Source: Phreatobacter aquaticus
GTDB lineage: Bacteria; Pseudomonadota; Alphaproteobacteria; Rhizobiales; Phreatobacteraceae
Length of the DNA: 64,000 bases
NCBI RefSeq assembly: GCF_005160265.1
Contig: NZ_CP039865.1
Location: forward strand, 4,116,828-4,180,827
Direction of reading: 5' to 3'
Under the pieces are notes generated by a model. It was not told the DNA's origin. It was given only the letters and a program-made list of their open reading frames with translations, and did no database searches. Each line of letters begins with the position of its first letter. Position 1 is the stretch's first letter. Made by a program: the position numbers and the translations under genes. Of this stretch, positions 8,619 to 16,118 are shown piece after piece.

Positions 8619-9715
8619 AGCGAACCGGCCCTGGCCGACGCGAGCGACGCCTTGACCAGCATCTCCTGCCGGTTCGGTGCGGTCAGCGCCGCTTGCCGGT
8701 AATGGACCGCGGCATCCGCGAAACGCCCGCTGCGGAAGGCCGCCAGCGCCAGCGATTCCTGCGCCAGATGGGTGAAGATCGCCTTGTCATAGGCGAGGTC
8801 CTCGTCGTGGAAGGTCTCGGCGTCGATCGCCGCCAGCCGCTCGAACACCGGCAGGGCCTGGGCGATATCGCCCCGCTCGAGCGCGATTTTCGCCTCGATC
8901 CATTGCAGCGCGAGATGGCGGGGGAACCGCGCACGCGCCTCGGCCAGCAGGGCGTCCACCGCTTCGCCGCTCCCATGCAGATGCTGGATGAGTGAGAGAT
9001 AGGGCGTGCTTTCGCTGTCACGGATCGCGGAGGCCGGCAGGCGGGCAATGGCGGCAATGCCATTGCGCCAGGCCTCCACCGCGCCTTCATTGTCACCGGC
9101 CGTCTTCAGCTGATCGCCAAGATGCCACCAGCAATAGACGCGGTTCGGATCCTCGGCGAGATAGCGGCGCAGCAGCGGCAGGTTGCGCGGCACCTTGGCC
9201 GCCTGGTCGTCCTCGTAGCCGACATGGTCGAGTGCCACGTCGCACATCCCGACGTGAAGCCCGTCCGCGCGGCAGACAGCGTCCACCGTTCCATGGACAC
9301 GCTCATGCACCACGCCTTCGAAGCGGATGCGCGGATCCCTGCGGAACAGGCGGAGCTCGGAATAGGCAGTCCAGCCGACACGCGGATGCAGCCGCAGGCG
9401 GGCGGCCGCGATATCCGGCCGGTCGATCTGCTGGCGCCAGTCCGCGGTCAACGGACGGAACCGCTCGTCGGCATCGATATAGAGGATCCAGTCGCCGGTC
9501 GCCTGCTCCAGCGCCGCATTGCGGGCAGCGGAAAAGTCGTCGCACCAGGGGAAGAAGCCGAGCTTGACCGGATAGCGCCTGGCCCGCTCGACCGTATCGT
9601 CGGTCGAGCCCGTGTCGACCACGACGATTTCATCGACAATGCCGGCCAGCGACGACAGGCAATCCTCGATGAAGCGCGATTCGTTCTTGACGATGAGCGT
9701 TGCGGACAATCGCAT
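8615..9715 (-). CDS. Glycosyltransferase family 2, SunS-like, with TPR-like C-terminus
   Basis: 366 residues. The N-terminal GT-A domain (about 1-220) opens with LSATLIVKNESRFIEDCL, has VVDTGSTDDT and the metal-binding ILYIDADERF. The remainder (about 230-366) is helical with TPR-like pairs. This architecture matches the SunS/ThuS-type group that glycosylates peptides, although many relatives act on other substrates. ATG 9715 lies 71 bp beyond the last small peptide gene and reads in the same direction, so it could be expressed with the peptide array. Peptide glycosylation is therefore a reasonable but unproven role. Confidence 0.85.
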   Translation of the reverse strand: MRLSATLIVKNESRFIEDCLSSLAGIVDEIVVVDTGSTDDTVERARRYPVKLGFFPWCDDFSAARNAALEQATGDWILYIDADERFRPLTADWRQQIDRPDIAAARLRLHPRVGWTAYSELRLFRRDPRIRFEGVVHERVHGTVDAVCRADGLHVGMCDVALDHVGYEDDQAAKVPRNLPLLRRYLAEDPNRVYCWWHLGDQLKTAGDNEGAVEAWRNGIAAIARLPASAIRDSESTPYLSLIQHLHGSGEAVDALLAEARARFPRHLALQWIEAKIALERGDIAQALPVFERLAAIDAETFHDEDLAYDKAIFTHLAQESLALAAFRSGRFADAAVHYRQAALTAPNRQEMLVKASLASARAGSL

Positions 9716-9786
9716 GAGACAATCCGCAGCCTGTCACCAATCAGCAGCGGGACAGAAGACCACGCCGCAGGACCGGCGGGGCCTGG

Positions 9787-9969
9787 TCAGCCGGCGCCGA
9801 CACCCGAACCGTTGGCAACCTGCGCATAGGCCTTCGAGATGACCAGTCCGTCCATGGCGAAGGAGGCGACGACCGGAGCCGCGAAGGCAGCGCCCTTGAC
9901 CAGGCTGTCGAGCGTCGCTCGCTTGGAGCTGTCGACGGCTTCAAGGGCCTTACCGTTGTCGATCTTCAT
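9787..9969 (-). CDS. Modified-peptide precursor candidate, copy A (60 aa)
   Basis: Last of seven paralogous small genes. The 60-residue product has a short variable N-terminus (MKIDNGKALEA), a charged stretch DSSKRATLDSL, a hydrophobic core AAFAAPVVASFAMDG, then ISKAYAQVANGSGV and the private ending GAG. ATG 9969 is preferred over an upstream TTG because it gives exactly the length of the paralogues. The upstream 50 bp resemble those of copy B. Function inferred only from the cluster. Confidence 0.82.
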   Translation of the reverse strand: MKIDNGKALEAVDSSKRATLDSLVKGAAFAAPVVASFAMDGLVISKAYAQVANGSGVGAG

Positions 9970-10020
9970 GACGTGCCCCAACCCCGATTTCCGAATTCAG
10001 ACTCTGTAGGACCAACCCAG
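9970..10020 (-). promoter_or_regulatory. Duplicated leader upstream of peptide copy A
   Basis: About 50 bp immediately upstream of copy A (minus strand) match the leader of copy B at 10276-10322, sharing GGTTGGTC, AGAGTCT, AATTCG and ATCGGGGTTGG in the same order. The match includes the ribosome site region and may include a promoter or a translational element. I cannot assign a regulator. Confidence 0.5.
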
Positions 10021-10060
10021 GCGAAACACAATCGAGTCCATGCCAAGGCGCTGCCGATCC

Positions 10061-10081
10061 CCCGACAGGATACCCGTCGGG
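10061..10081 (-). other. Stem-loop between peptide copies B and A
   Basis: Perfect 6-bp arms CCCGAC/GTCGGG around a 9-base loop, just after the stop of copy B. There is no T tract, so it is not a clear intrinsic terminator; it could protect a processed mRNA end or attenuate transcription into copy A. Confidence 0.35.
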
Positions 10082-10089
10082 ACCGCTCG

Positions 10090-10275
10090 TCAGTCGGGGG
10101 TGACGCCCGACCCATTGGCGACCTGCGCCTGGGCCCGGGAGACGACCAGTGCGTCCATGGCGAAGGAGGCGACGACCGGTGTCGCGAAGGCAGCGCCCTT
10201 GACCAGCTTGTCCAGCGTTGCCCGCTTGGAGCTGTCGATGCCTTCCAGGGCCTTGCCAATCTCTGTGTTCGACAC
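10090..10275 (-). CDS. Modified-peptide precursor candidate, copy B (61 aa)
   Basis: Paralogue of copies A and C. The core reads AAFATPVVASFAMDALVVS, followed by RAQAQVANGSGV and the private ending TPD. I take the GTG at 10275 as the start: it sits at the same distance from a GGGGTTGG leader element as the ATG of copy A. An in-frame ATG at 10311 falls inside the duplicated leader and is not conserved in copy A, so it is less likely. Confidence 0.8.
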   Translation of the reverse strand: MSNTEIGKALEGIDSSKRATLDKLVKGAAFATPVVASFAMDALVVSRAQAQVANGSGVTPD

Positions 10276-10322
10276 GTGCACCAACCCCGATTGCGAATTG
10301 AGACTCTTCATGACCAACACAA
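10276..10322 (-). promoter_or_regulatory. Duplicated leader upstream of peptide copy B
   Basis: Partner of the copy A leader, with the same ordered blocks and small differences. The ATG present here at 10311 is not conserved in the copy A leader, which argues that the segment is untranslated and supports the GTG start of copy B. Confidence 0.5.
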
Positions 10323-10392
10323 GCGAAAGCGAAGCAATCCCCGCGTCAAGTCGCGGACAATTCCCCAAAACAACGCCTGACTGGACTATTCG

Positions 10393-10575
10393 TTAGTTGC
10401 CCCCGACGCCCGACCCATTGGCGGCCTGAGCCTGGGCCCGGGAGACGACCAGTGCGTCCATGGCGAAGGAGGCGACGACCGGGGTCGCGAAGGCAGCGCC
10501 CTTGACTAGCTTGTCCAGCGTCGCCCGCTTGGAACTGTCGATGCTCTCAAGGCCCTTGGCGTTGTCGTTCATCAT
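10393..10575 (-). CDS. Modified-peptide precursor candidate, copy C (60 aa)
   Basis: Closest to copy B through the core (DSSKRATLDKLVKGAAF, then PVVASFAMDAL), but with Ala instead of Val before ANGSGV and the private ending GGN. It starts at tandem ATGs (10575, 10572) with AGGA about 8 bases upstream. It has a TAA stop where I read TGA for copies A, D and E. About 120 bp of non-coding DNA lie on each side. Confidence 0.82.
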   Translation of the reverse strand: MMNDNAKGLESIDSSKRATLDKLVKGAAFATPVVASFAMDALVVSRAQAQAANGSGVGGN

Positions 10576-10695
10576 GCTGATTCCTGCGGTCCGGATGATC
10601 TGTCTGAAAGACCTAATACAAACTTCGCAGGACGACAATCACGCCAGTGTCGCAAGGCAGGGATTATCCACTAAACGCGGCCGAGACGAAATGCG

Positions 10696-10878
10696 TCAGA
10701 GACCAACGACGCCCGAGCCGTTGGCGACCTGCGCCTGGGCCTTCGAGATCTTCAGTCCGTCCATGGCGAAGGAAGCCACGATCGGGGTCGCGAAGGCCGC
10801 GCTCTTCACGAGCCGGTCGAGGGTCCCGCGCTTCGATGCGTCGATCTGGCCAACAGTCTTGTCGCTGAACTTCTTCAC
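10696..10878 (-). CDS. Modified-peptide precursor candidate, copy D (60 aa)
   Basis: Member of the tightly spaced D-E-F-G group. The N-terminus is VKKFSDKTVGQIDASKRG, followed by the shared core PIVASFAMDGLKISKAQAQ and ANGSGV with the private ending VGL. The GTG start at 10878 is 22 bp after copy E and matches the starts of E and F. The spacer's GGAGG is degraded to GGGGG, so translation may be weaker. Confidence 0.82.
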   Translation of the reverse strand: MKKFSDKTVGQIDASKRGTLDRLVKSAAFATPIVASFAMDGLKISKAQAQVANGSGVVGL

Positions 10879-10900
10879 GAGTGCCCCCAAGGCGAACGCG

Positions 10901-11083
10901 TCAAACGGGCACGACGCCCGAGCCGTTGGCGACCTGCGCCTGGGCCTTCGAAATCTTCAATCCGTCCATGGCAAAGGAGGCGACGATCGGGGTGGCGAAC
11001 GCCGCGCTCTTCACGAGCTTGTCCAGGGTCTCACGCTTCGACGCGTCGATCTGGCCGATGGTCTTGTCGCTGAATTCTTTCAC
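10901..11083 (-). CDS. Modified-peptide precursor candidate, copy E (60 aa)
   Basis: Near-identical to copies D and F through the core. GTG start at 11083 with a strong AGGAGG 6 bases upstream in a 22-bp spacer. It ends in NGSGV followed by the private VPV. The putative modification serine is residue 55 of 60. The hydrophobic core covers about residues 27-39, followed by ISKAQAQ, which resembles a signal-peptidase AxA site. Confidence 0.85.
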   Translation of the reverse strand: MKEFSDKTIGQIDASKRETLDKLVKSAAFATPIVASFAMDGLKISKAQAQVANGSGVVPV

Positions 11084-11105
11084 GGTGCCCTCCTGGGCGA
11101 ATGCA

Positions 11106-11288
11106 TCAGGTCGGCGCAACGCCCGAGCCGTTGGCGACCTGCGCCTGGGCCTTCGAGATCTTCAGTCCGTCCATGGCGAAGGACGCCACGATGGGGGTGG
11201 CGAAAGCCGCGCCCTTCGCGAGCCGATCCAGCGTCTCGCGCTTGGAAGCGTCGATCTGGCCGATGGTCTTGTCGTTGAGTTCTTTCAC
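11106..11288 (-). CDS. Modified-peptide precursor candidate, copy F (60 aa)
   Basis: Second gene of the tight group. It starts at GTG 11288 with GGAGG upstream, 22 bp after copy G. N-terminus VKELNDKTIGQIDASKRE, core with LAKGAAFATPIVASFAMDG, and a tail ANGSGV with the private ending APT. Same length and reading as copies D and E, consistent with recent tandem duplication. Confidence 0.85.
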   Translation of the reverse strand: MKELNDKTIGQIDASKRETLDRLAKGAAFATPIVASFAMDGLKISKAQAQVANGSGVAPT

Positions 11289-11310
11289 AGCGCCCTCCAG
11301 GTCGAATGCG

Positions 11311-11493
11311 TCAAGCGGGCACAACGCCCGAGCCGTTGGCGACCTGCGCCTGGGCCTTCGAGATATTCAGTCCATCCATGGCGAAGGATGCCACGATCGG
11401 GGCAACGAAAGCCGTGCCCTTGGCGAGCCGGTCGAGCGTCGCACGCTTCGCGGAGTCGATCTCCTCGAAACCTTTGCCGTTCCCATTAACCAT
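11311..11493 (-). CDS. Modified-peptide precursor candidate, copy G (60 aa)
   Basis: First gene of the array in transcription order, 119 bp after the HprK-related kinase gene. ATG 11493 is preceded by a GAGG ribosome site. The N-terminus (MVNGNGKGFEEIDSAKRA) resembles A and C more than D-F, while the core AFVAPIVASFAMDG and the ending NGSGVVPA place it with D-F. The upstream 119 bp may carry an internal promoter. Confidence 0.83.
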   Translation of the reverse strand: MVNGNGKGFEEIDSAKRATLDRLAKGTAFVAPIVASFAMDGLNISKAQAQVANGSGVVPA

Positions 11494-11612
11494 GGTGGAC
11501 CTCATACTCACGGATGCATGGACTGCACTAGTACTGACAAGTTCAATCCGAGACAACCGCCTTTACCCTGCGTCCCATGCGAAACAGCGTCGCGTGGTAA
11601 TTCTGTCACGCC

Positions 11613-12467
11613 TCAGCACATCGACGCTGTGATCGCCTCGACCAGGGCGATCGCTCCATCAAGATCGCCGAGCGACACATCGAAGCCGCGGCTCGCCGAA
11701 GCGAGGCGCGCGAGCGAGGCAAAAGCCGACACCCTGTCCTGTTTCTGCACGGCAATCTCCGCCATGAGGCCCCGGATCAGCGCCATGGATGGAATGTCGC
11801 GCGCCGTCGTCAGCCCACCATGGTTGGACCGGAGCAACAGGATCGCGTCGACCGGCCCCTCGGCGATCGACCAGGACACGCCCGCGCTGCGCGGGTCGAG
11901 ATTGAAGATCCGGGCGCCGCGGTAATCCACGATGAACGGCGAGCCTTCGATCACGTCGGCGATTCGCGGCAGCCACGGCAGGGATGATTCCTTGATCCGG
12001 CAGCCGCGGGGTCGGGCGACGATTCCGGCGCCCGTCACGAACAGGTTCTCGTCGCTCTCCAGGGTGAACCCGCTGAGGGCGAGCCTCAGCGTCAGGGTCG
12101 TCTTGCCGGCCCCCTTGCGTCCCACCAACAGGATGCGCCGGCCATTCCGGACCAGACTTGCGGCATGGAGGATCGGCGCGCTCGGCCGGTCGGAGAGCGA
12201 CAGGTCGAACAGCCGGCCGTGCAGTTCGGCCAGCGTATCGTCCACGCCCAGCGTCTCGATATCGGCACGCCCCTCTTCGACGATCCGCCAGTGCCGGCCG
12301 GACGGCAGCACTTCGACCAGCGAATCGCTGGGTTCCGGTCCTGCGACCTCGGGATCGCAGGCCAGGTAACCGAGTGTCGCCTGCATCGCCGGATCGGGCG
12401 ACACCAGTGTCAGCCGGTGCGTCAGCGTGCGCGAGATGGTCGCGCCGGATCTTTTCTCCCCGCTCAT
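11613..12467 (-). CDS. HPr-kinase-related ATP-binding protein (intact P-loop)
   Basis: 284 residues. A divergent N-terminal domain is followed by a C-terminal P-loop kinase domain with GRKGAGKTT (Lys122), then a DEN acidic motif in TLESDENLF, as in HPr kinase/phosphorylase folds. True HprK regulates the phosphotransferase system by phosphorylating a serine of HPr. HprK-related proteins in the lasso-peptide clusters paeninodin and pseudomycoidin phosphorylate the C-terminal serine of the precursor. It lies directly upstream of the seven small genes whose tails contain an invariant Ser, so peptide phosphorylation is the leading hypothesis. Start ATG 12467 overlaps the upstream glycosyltransferase stop (ATGA). 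Confidence 0.83.
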   Translation of the reverse strand: MSGEKRSGATISRTLTHRLTLVSPDPAMQATLGYLACDPEVAGPEPSDSLVEVLPSGRHWRIVEEGRADIETLGVDDTLAELHGRLFDLSLSDRPSAPILHAASLVRNGRRILLVGRKGAGKTTLTLRLALSGFTLESDENLFVTGAGIVARPRGCRIKESSLPWLPRIADVIEGSPFIVDYRGARIFNLDPRSAGVSWSIAEGPVDAILLLRSNHGGLTTARDIPSMALIRGLMAEIAVQKQDRVSAFASLARLASASRGFDVSLGDLDGAIALVEAITASMC

Positions 12468-13720
12468 GCCGACACCAGCGGCTGAACGAGCGACAGGATC
12501 CGCGTCCGGAGCAGCCTCGCATCGTGGTCCCGCCGCACGGCCTGGCGGGCATTGACGACCAGGCGGCGGGCGAGATCCGGGCGGTCGAGGACGGCGAGGC
12601 ACGCGCTGGCGAAATCCTGCGGCGTGTCGGCGATCAGGAGATCGCGGCCATGACGCAGGCCAAGACCTTCAGCCCCGATCCGCGTGGAGACCGCGGGGCG
12701 CCCATGGCCGGCAGCCTCCAGAAGCTTGATCCGGGTGCCGCCCCCTGCCCTCAGCGGCGCAACCACAAGGTCGGCGTCGCGATAGTACGGAGCGACATCG
12801 GGCACGGTTCCGGTGACGGTGACCCCGCTGAGGGCGGCGAGCCGGCGGACCGCATCGGGCGGCGACATGCCGACGATCACCAGCCTGACCGGCTGCCGGC
12901 TGCGGGCCTGGATGCGGGGCAGGATCTGGCGCGCGAACCAGATGATCCCCTCCGAATTGGGCAGATAGCTCATCGTGCCGACAGCGACGATCACCCGCTC
13001 TCGGCCCCGGTGCCGCGCATGCGGCCGCCCGGTCATCGCGGCCGGAGCCGGTGCCGGATTGCCGACGGTCTCGACCGGCACGCCTGGCAGGAACGCGCCG
13101 AGCCGCGTGGCCTCGCGCGCCGAGGCCGCGAAACACAGGCTGGCACTGGGCAGGTCGCGGCGCGCCTGCTTGTCGAACTGGACGGCTTCGGCCATCGACC
13201 ATTGCGCAGCGTGGTGCTTGCCGCTCCGCCGCTGGAGCCGGGCCAACGCCCGATGAACGGCGGATTCCGCCTCGTCGCAATCGACGACGATGGGGACTGG
13301 CCCGCCCGCAAGGGGCAGATCCGCGAGGCCCGCGAGGTAGGTCCGCGAGACATGGATCAGATCGTAGCGCTCGGAACCCGCGAAGGCCTTGACCGCATCG
13401 CGCACGGCGACAGTCAACGGGGCGATCATCGAGGGATTGGCATAGCCGGCAAAGGCCGCGAGGCGGTCGGCGGGTTGGCGCAGCGAGGCGATCAGGGAAA
13501 AATGGCTATCCACGGATGACAGTTCGACCAGCGTGCTGCGCCGGCACAGGCCGGCGGCGCGCGGATCGACCCGCGGCGCTCCACCGACCGGCACAACGGC
13601 GAGGTCGACGTCGAAGGCGCCGGCATAGGCCGACAGAAACAGGAAGATGCGCATGGCCAGGCCATTGCCATCGGGCGACGGCGACGTCGGCGCAAGGAAC
13701 AGGAGGCGTGGCCGTGTCAC
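12464..13720 (-). CDS. Glycosyltransferase, GT4-like (GT-B fold)
   Basis: 418 residues. The N-terminus RPRLLFLAPTSPSPDGNGLA is the start of a GT-B donor/acceptor domain. The C-terminal half has VVAPLRAGGGTRIKLLEAAG, the nucleotide-sugar binding region with its conserved Glu, and a typical final helix. The start is taken at GTG 13720, overlapping the upstream stop by 4 bases; the longer open frame would run over the neighbour. It sits between a GT71-like gene and the HprK-related gene in one minus-strand series. Likely adds sugar to the peptide or to a carrier. Confidence 0.85.
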   Translation of the reverse strand: MTRPRLLFLAPTSPSPDGNGLAMRIFLFLSAYAGAFDVDLAVVPVGGAPRVDPRAAGLCRRSTLVELSSVDSHFSLIASLRQPADRLAAFAGYANPSMIAPLTVAVRDAVKAFAGSERYDLIHVSRTYLAGLADLPLAGGPVPIVVDCDEAESAVHRALARLQRRSGKHHAAQWSMAEAVQFDKQARRDLPSASLCFAASAREATRLGAFLPGVPVETVGNPAPAPAAMTGRPHARHRGRERVIVAVGTMSYLPNSEGIIWFARQILPRIQARSRQPVRLVIVGMSPPDAVRRLAALSGVTVTGTVPDVAPYYRDADLVVAPLRAGGGTRIKLLEAAGHGRPAVSTRIGAEGLGLRHGRDLLIADTPQDFASACLAVLDRPDLARRLVVNARQAVRRDHDARLLRTRILSLVQPLVSA

Positions 13721-14886
13721 GGTGGCGCAACCGTCAGGCCGGGAGTGTCGGCTGCGGCGAGCCGCGCGGCAAATCCGGGCGGACCGCAGCTGGCGCCGCG
13801 CCAGGTTCCGTCCGCAAGACGACGGAACTCGATCGCCAGGCGGATGTCGGAATAGAACTGCAGCACCGGCTCGCCGTCGCGCTCGACAACCGCCCAATGC
13901 TGCTCGAATTCGGCGCGCCCCGCGCCGATCCGGCCGCCACGATGCAGCGTGAGCAACCGCCAGCGGGAATCGCCGGACTGGTAGACGAAGCGCCCGGTTG
14001 CGATGAGCGCATCCTGCTCGGCCACAGCGGCATCAGCCGGGGCCTGGAAGATCGCGCCGCTCCACTGCCGGCCGAGCTCGATCAGCGAGTCCCGGGCGGC
14101 CCGCGTGGACGCGTCATCCGGCGTTTCCCGGTCCTGGCCGCCAAGGTGCCATTTGGACGTGCGCCGGTGCTGCACCATGGCCTCGCCCTGGAGGTCGCGG
14201 TGAATGAGGTCCAGCTCGACGTCAAACGGCGTGTAAGGCGCCAGGCCAAAGGGGCGCCCGGCCGCGAGAGCCGCCAGCAGCAGGGCCGAGGCCGGCCGCT
14301 GGCCAGGCAGCGCCGCAGGCGTCAGCGCCCCCGCCAGCCGGATGGCTTGGGCGACCAGGTCGCGATGCCGCCTGCGGTCGATGACCACCAGACCCGGATC
14401 GACGGACGGCACGGAACGCGACGCCAGGCCCGCCAGTGGCCAGGCCGGATTGGCTTCGCCGATGTCGCCACGGCCGGGAAAAAGCAACAGGCCGAGCTCG
14501 GCGACACCCGGCCAATCGAACAGCACCGAAATGTCGGTCAATGGCGCGCAATCGGCATCGACATACAGCACCTCGTCGAAGGCGCTGGCGGCGATGGCGC
14601 CCAGGCGCAGCATCTCCGGCTGGCGGTCGATTCCCGGCGCGAACACTCCGGTTGCGTCACGGACGGTCACATCCTTGGCCGCGATGAGATCGGCCATTCC
14701 GGTGTCCAGTTCGGCCGGCCCGCGATGCCAGAACTCGATCGGCAACAGGCAGCCATGGTGGCGCAGCAGTGACACCAGCACCCAGGCACAGGTGAAATAG
14801 CGCTTGCCGCCGCCGCAGACCACGATGCCGCGCGAGATTTGGCCCGCTGCTGCCGGACCATCGGGTGTGGGATTGGACTGAATCAT
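13717..14886 (-). CDS. Putative mannosyltransferase, GT71/Mannosyl_trans3-like (copy 1)
   Basis: 389 residues. The N-terminal GT-A-like part has GIVVCGGGKRYFTCAWVLV, then LPIEFWHRGPAELD and a DAD motif in VLYVDADCAPL, the pattern of the Mannosyl_trans3 family best known from fungal MNN1 enzymes. A second region with QHRRTSKWHLGG follows. It is a paralogue of the gene at 16119. ATG 14886 begins 25 bp after the HprK-related gene. Sugar and acceptor are unknown; the peptide products are candidate acceptors. Family call is from motif memory. Confidence 0.75.
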   Translation of the reverse strand: MIQSNPTPDGPAAAGQISRGIVVCGGGKRYFTCAWVLVSLLRHHGCLLPIEFWHRGPAELDTGMADLIAAKDVTVRDATGVFAPGIDRQPEMLRLGAIAASAFDEVLYVDADCAPLTDISVLFDWPGVAELGLLLFPGRGDIGEANPAWPLAGLASRSVPSVDPGLVVIDRRRHRDLVAQAIRLAGALTPAALPGQRPASALLLAALAAGRPFGLAPYTPFDVELDLIHRDLQGEAMVQHRRTSKWHLGGQDRETPDDASTRAARDSLIELGRQWSGAIFQAPADAAVAEQDALIATGRFVYQSGDSRWRLLTLHRGGRIGAGRAEFEQHWAVVERDGEPVLQFYSDIRLAIEFRRLADGTWRGASCGPPGFAARLAAADTPGLTVAPP

Positions 14887-14911
14887 CGCGGACAGGGCCT
14901 CCGGGCGCTTC

Positions 14912-15745
14912 CTAGCATCGAAGGGCGGCGGTCGCCCGCTCAATATGCCAGGCCGCACCGTCAAGGTCGCCGAGCGACAGGAGGCCGGCCGGAACCGCCA
15001 TGACGAGCGCCCGCAGGCGTGCAACTGCCAGCGCCACTCCCTCGTCCGGCATCAGCGCCAGAGCCATCAGCCGCGCGAACATATTGTCCGGCGACAGGCG
15101 CCCGAGTACCGAGCGGCCGCCGGAGTTCAGCTCCAGAACGATCAGCCCGGCCACCGGTCCCTTCTGGATCCGCCAGGGTCTTCCGGGCAGGCTCGGATCG
15201 ATCGCCGCGGTCTCCTGGCCAGACCAGCCATATTGCTTCGGCGCCTTGACGAACAGCTCCCCGGCCGCCGGCACCAGCCGCGCCAGATCGGGGGCAGCGA
15301 ACATCCGCGAGGGCCGCATGATGATGCCGCCCCAGTCGATCAGCGCATGTTCATCGCCCTCGACCTGATAGCCGCGCATCAGCATGTGGAGGGCGAGCGT
15401 GGTGCGCCCGCACCTCTGGTCGCCAATCAGCAGAAAGCGTCCCTGCGGCCCGATGATCGACGCCGCGGGCAGGAAAGCGTGGCCGGGATGGCTGGCCCCG
15501 ATCTGGCGAAGCGCGAAGCGCCGCCATTCATTGACGGCCTGCTGCGCGGTGGCGCGGATGCGGTGACCGTCCGGCAGGTTGAGCGACAGGAATCCGTCGG
15601 CGCAATCGACCGTGATATCCACCGGGGCGAGCGCCGCGTCCGCGATGTCGGGACTGCATTCGATGGCGGCAAGGACGGCAAGGACGGCCGCCGAGGCGTG
15701 CAGCCGGTATTCGTGGGTCAGGCTGCGGGCGCGGAGGGGGGGCAA
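14912..15745 (-). CDS. HPr-kinase-related protein with altered P-loop
   Basis: 277 residues, distant paralogue of the protein at 11613. At the P-loop it reads GDQRCGRTT: the Walker A lysine is Arg114 (codon 15404-15406, CGC), which usually abolishes or strongly lowers ATP turnover. Downstream, VEGDEHALIDWGG retains the acidic loop. It may be a regulatory or peptide-recognition partner of the intact kinase. The TTG at 15745 is taken as start because GGAG lies 11 bases upstream; it overlaps the PqqD-like gene by 28 bases, and a CTG further in cannot be excluded. Confidence 0.75.
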   Translation of the reverse strand: MPPLRARSLTHEYRLHASAAVLAVLAAIECSPDIADAALAPVDITVDCADGFLSLNLPDGHRIRATAQQAVNEWRRFALRQIGASHPGHAFLPAASIIGPQGRFLLIGDQRCGRTTLALHMLMRGYQVEGDEHALIDWGGIIMRPSRMFAAPDLARLVPAAGELFVKAPKQYGWSGQETAAIDPSLPGRPWRIQKGPVAGLIVLELNSGGRSVLGRLSPDNMFARLMALALMPDEGVALAVARLRALVMAVPAGLLSLGDLDGAAWHIERATAALRC

Positions 15746-16017
15746 GGCCGGATCAGCTCCTCGGTCACCAGCATGGTGATGCAGTCGCGGACCATGTCCA
15801 CAGGCAGTTCCGGCAGGTCATAGGCGTCTTTCAGGTAGCGCTCGACCTCGGGGATCGCGACGCCCTCGGCACAGAGTTCATAGACGGCGACGGCAGTCGG
15901 ATTGAGGAAATGCACGCGGTCGCGGCGCACCTGGTAGATGACATAGCCGTCCGGAACCTGGCTGAGCTCCAGACCTTCCTCGCCGACGAAAACCTGATCG
16001 CGCTCAAACGAAGCCAT
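15718..16017 (-). CDS. PqqD-like peptide-binding protein
   Basis: 99 residues with a winged-helix PqqD/RRE-type arrangement: VGEEGLELSQ, the strand YVIYQVRRDRVHFLNPTA, then VYELCAEG and a C-terminal helical part DMVRDCITMLVTEELI. PqqD-like domains bind leader peptides and present them to modifying enzymes. Its place between two HprK-related/GT genes and upstream of the seven small genes marks this as a peptide-modification cluster, matching the so-called HPr-rel-A systems. ATG 16017 gives the usual family length; no strong ribosome site is visible. Confidence 0.85.
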   Translation of the reverse strand: MASFERDQVFVGEEGLELSQVPDGYVIYQVRRDRVHFLNPTAVAVYELCAEGVAIPEVERYLKDAYDLPELPVDMVRDCITMLVTEELIRPCPPSAPAA

Positions 16018-16118
16018 GGTGTGCCAATATCCGCATGCGTTGCTGCTGGTCCGGTGCGATCCATTAGCGGAACCTGTCCCGACAGCGCAAGATTTCTGGA
16101 TGCAAGGCGATCCCCCAC

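Larger units (their letters stand above)
9787..11493 (-). repeat. Seven-copy tandem array of paralogous peptide genes
   Basis: Start-to-start distances in transcription order are 205, 205 and 205 bp (G-F-E-D), then 303, 300 and 306 bp (D-C-B-A). Each coding unit is 183 bp (186 in B). The first four are separated by homologous 22-bp spacers carrying the ribosome site, the last three by about 117-120 bp leaders. The conserved product features are KR.TLD.L, a P.VASFAMD core and ANGSGV, with variable N- and C-termini. This indicates gene amplification with selection on the core. Confidence 0.85.

Noticed and set aside
9787-11493. CRISPR-like or simple tandem DNA repeat
   Set aside because: The periodicity is that of complete open reading frames with ribosome sites; units are 205-306 bp and protein-level conservation dominates.
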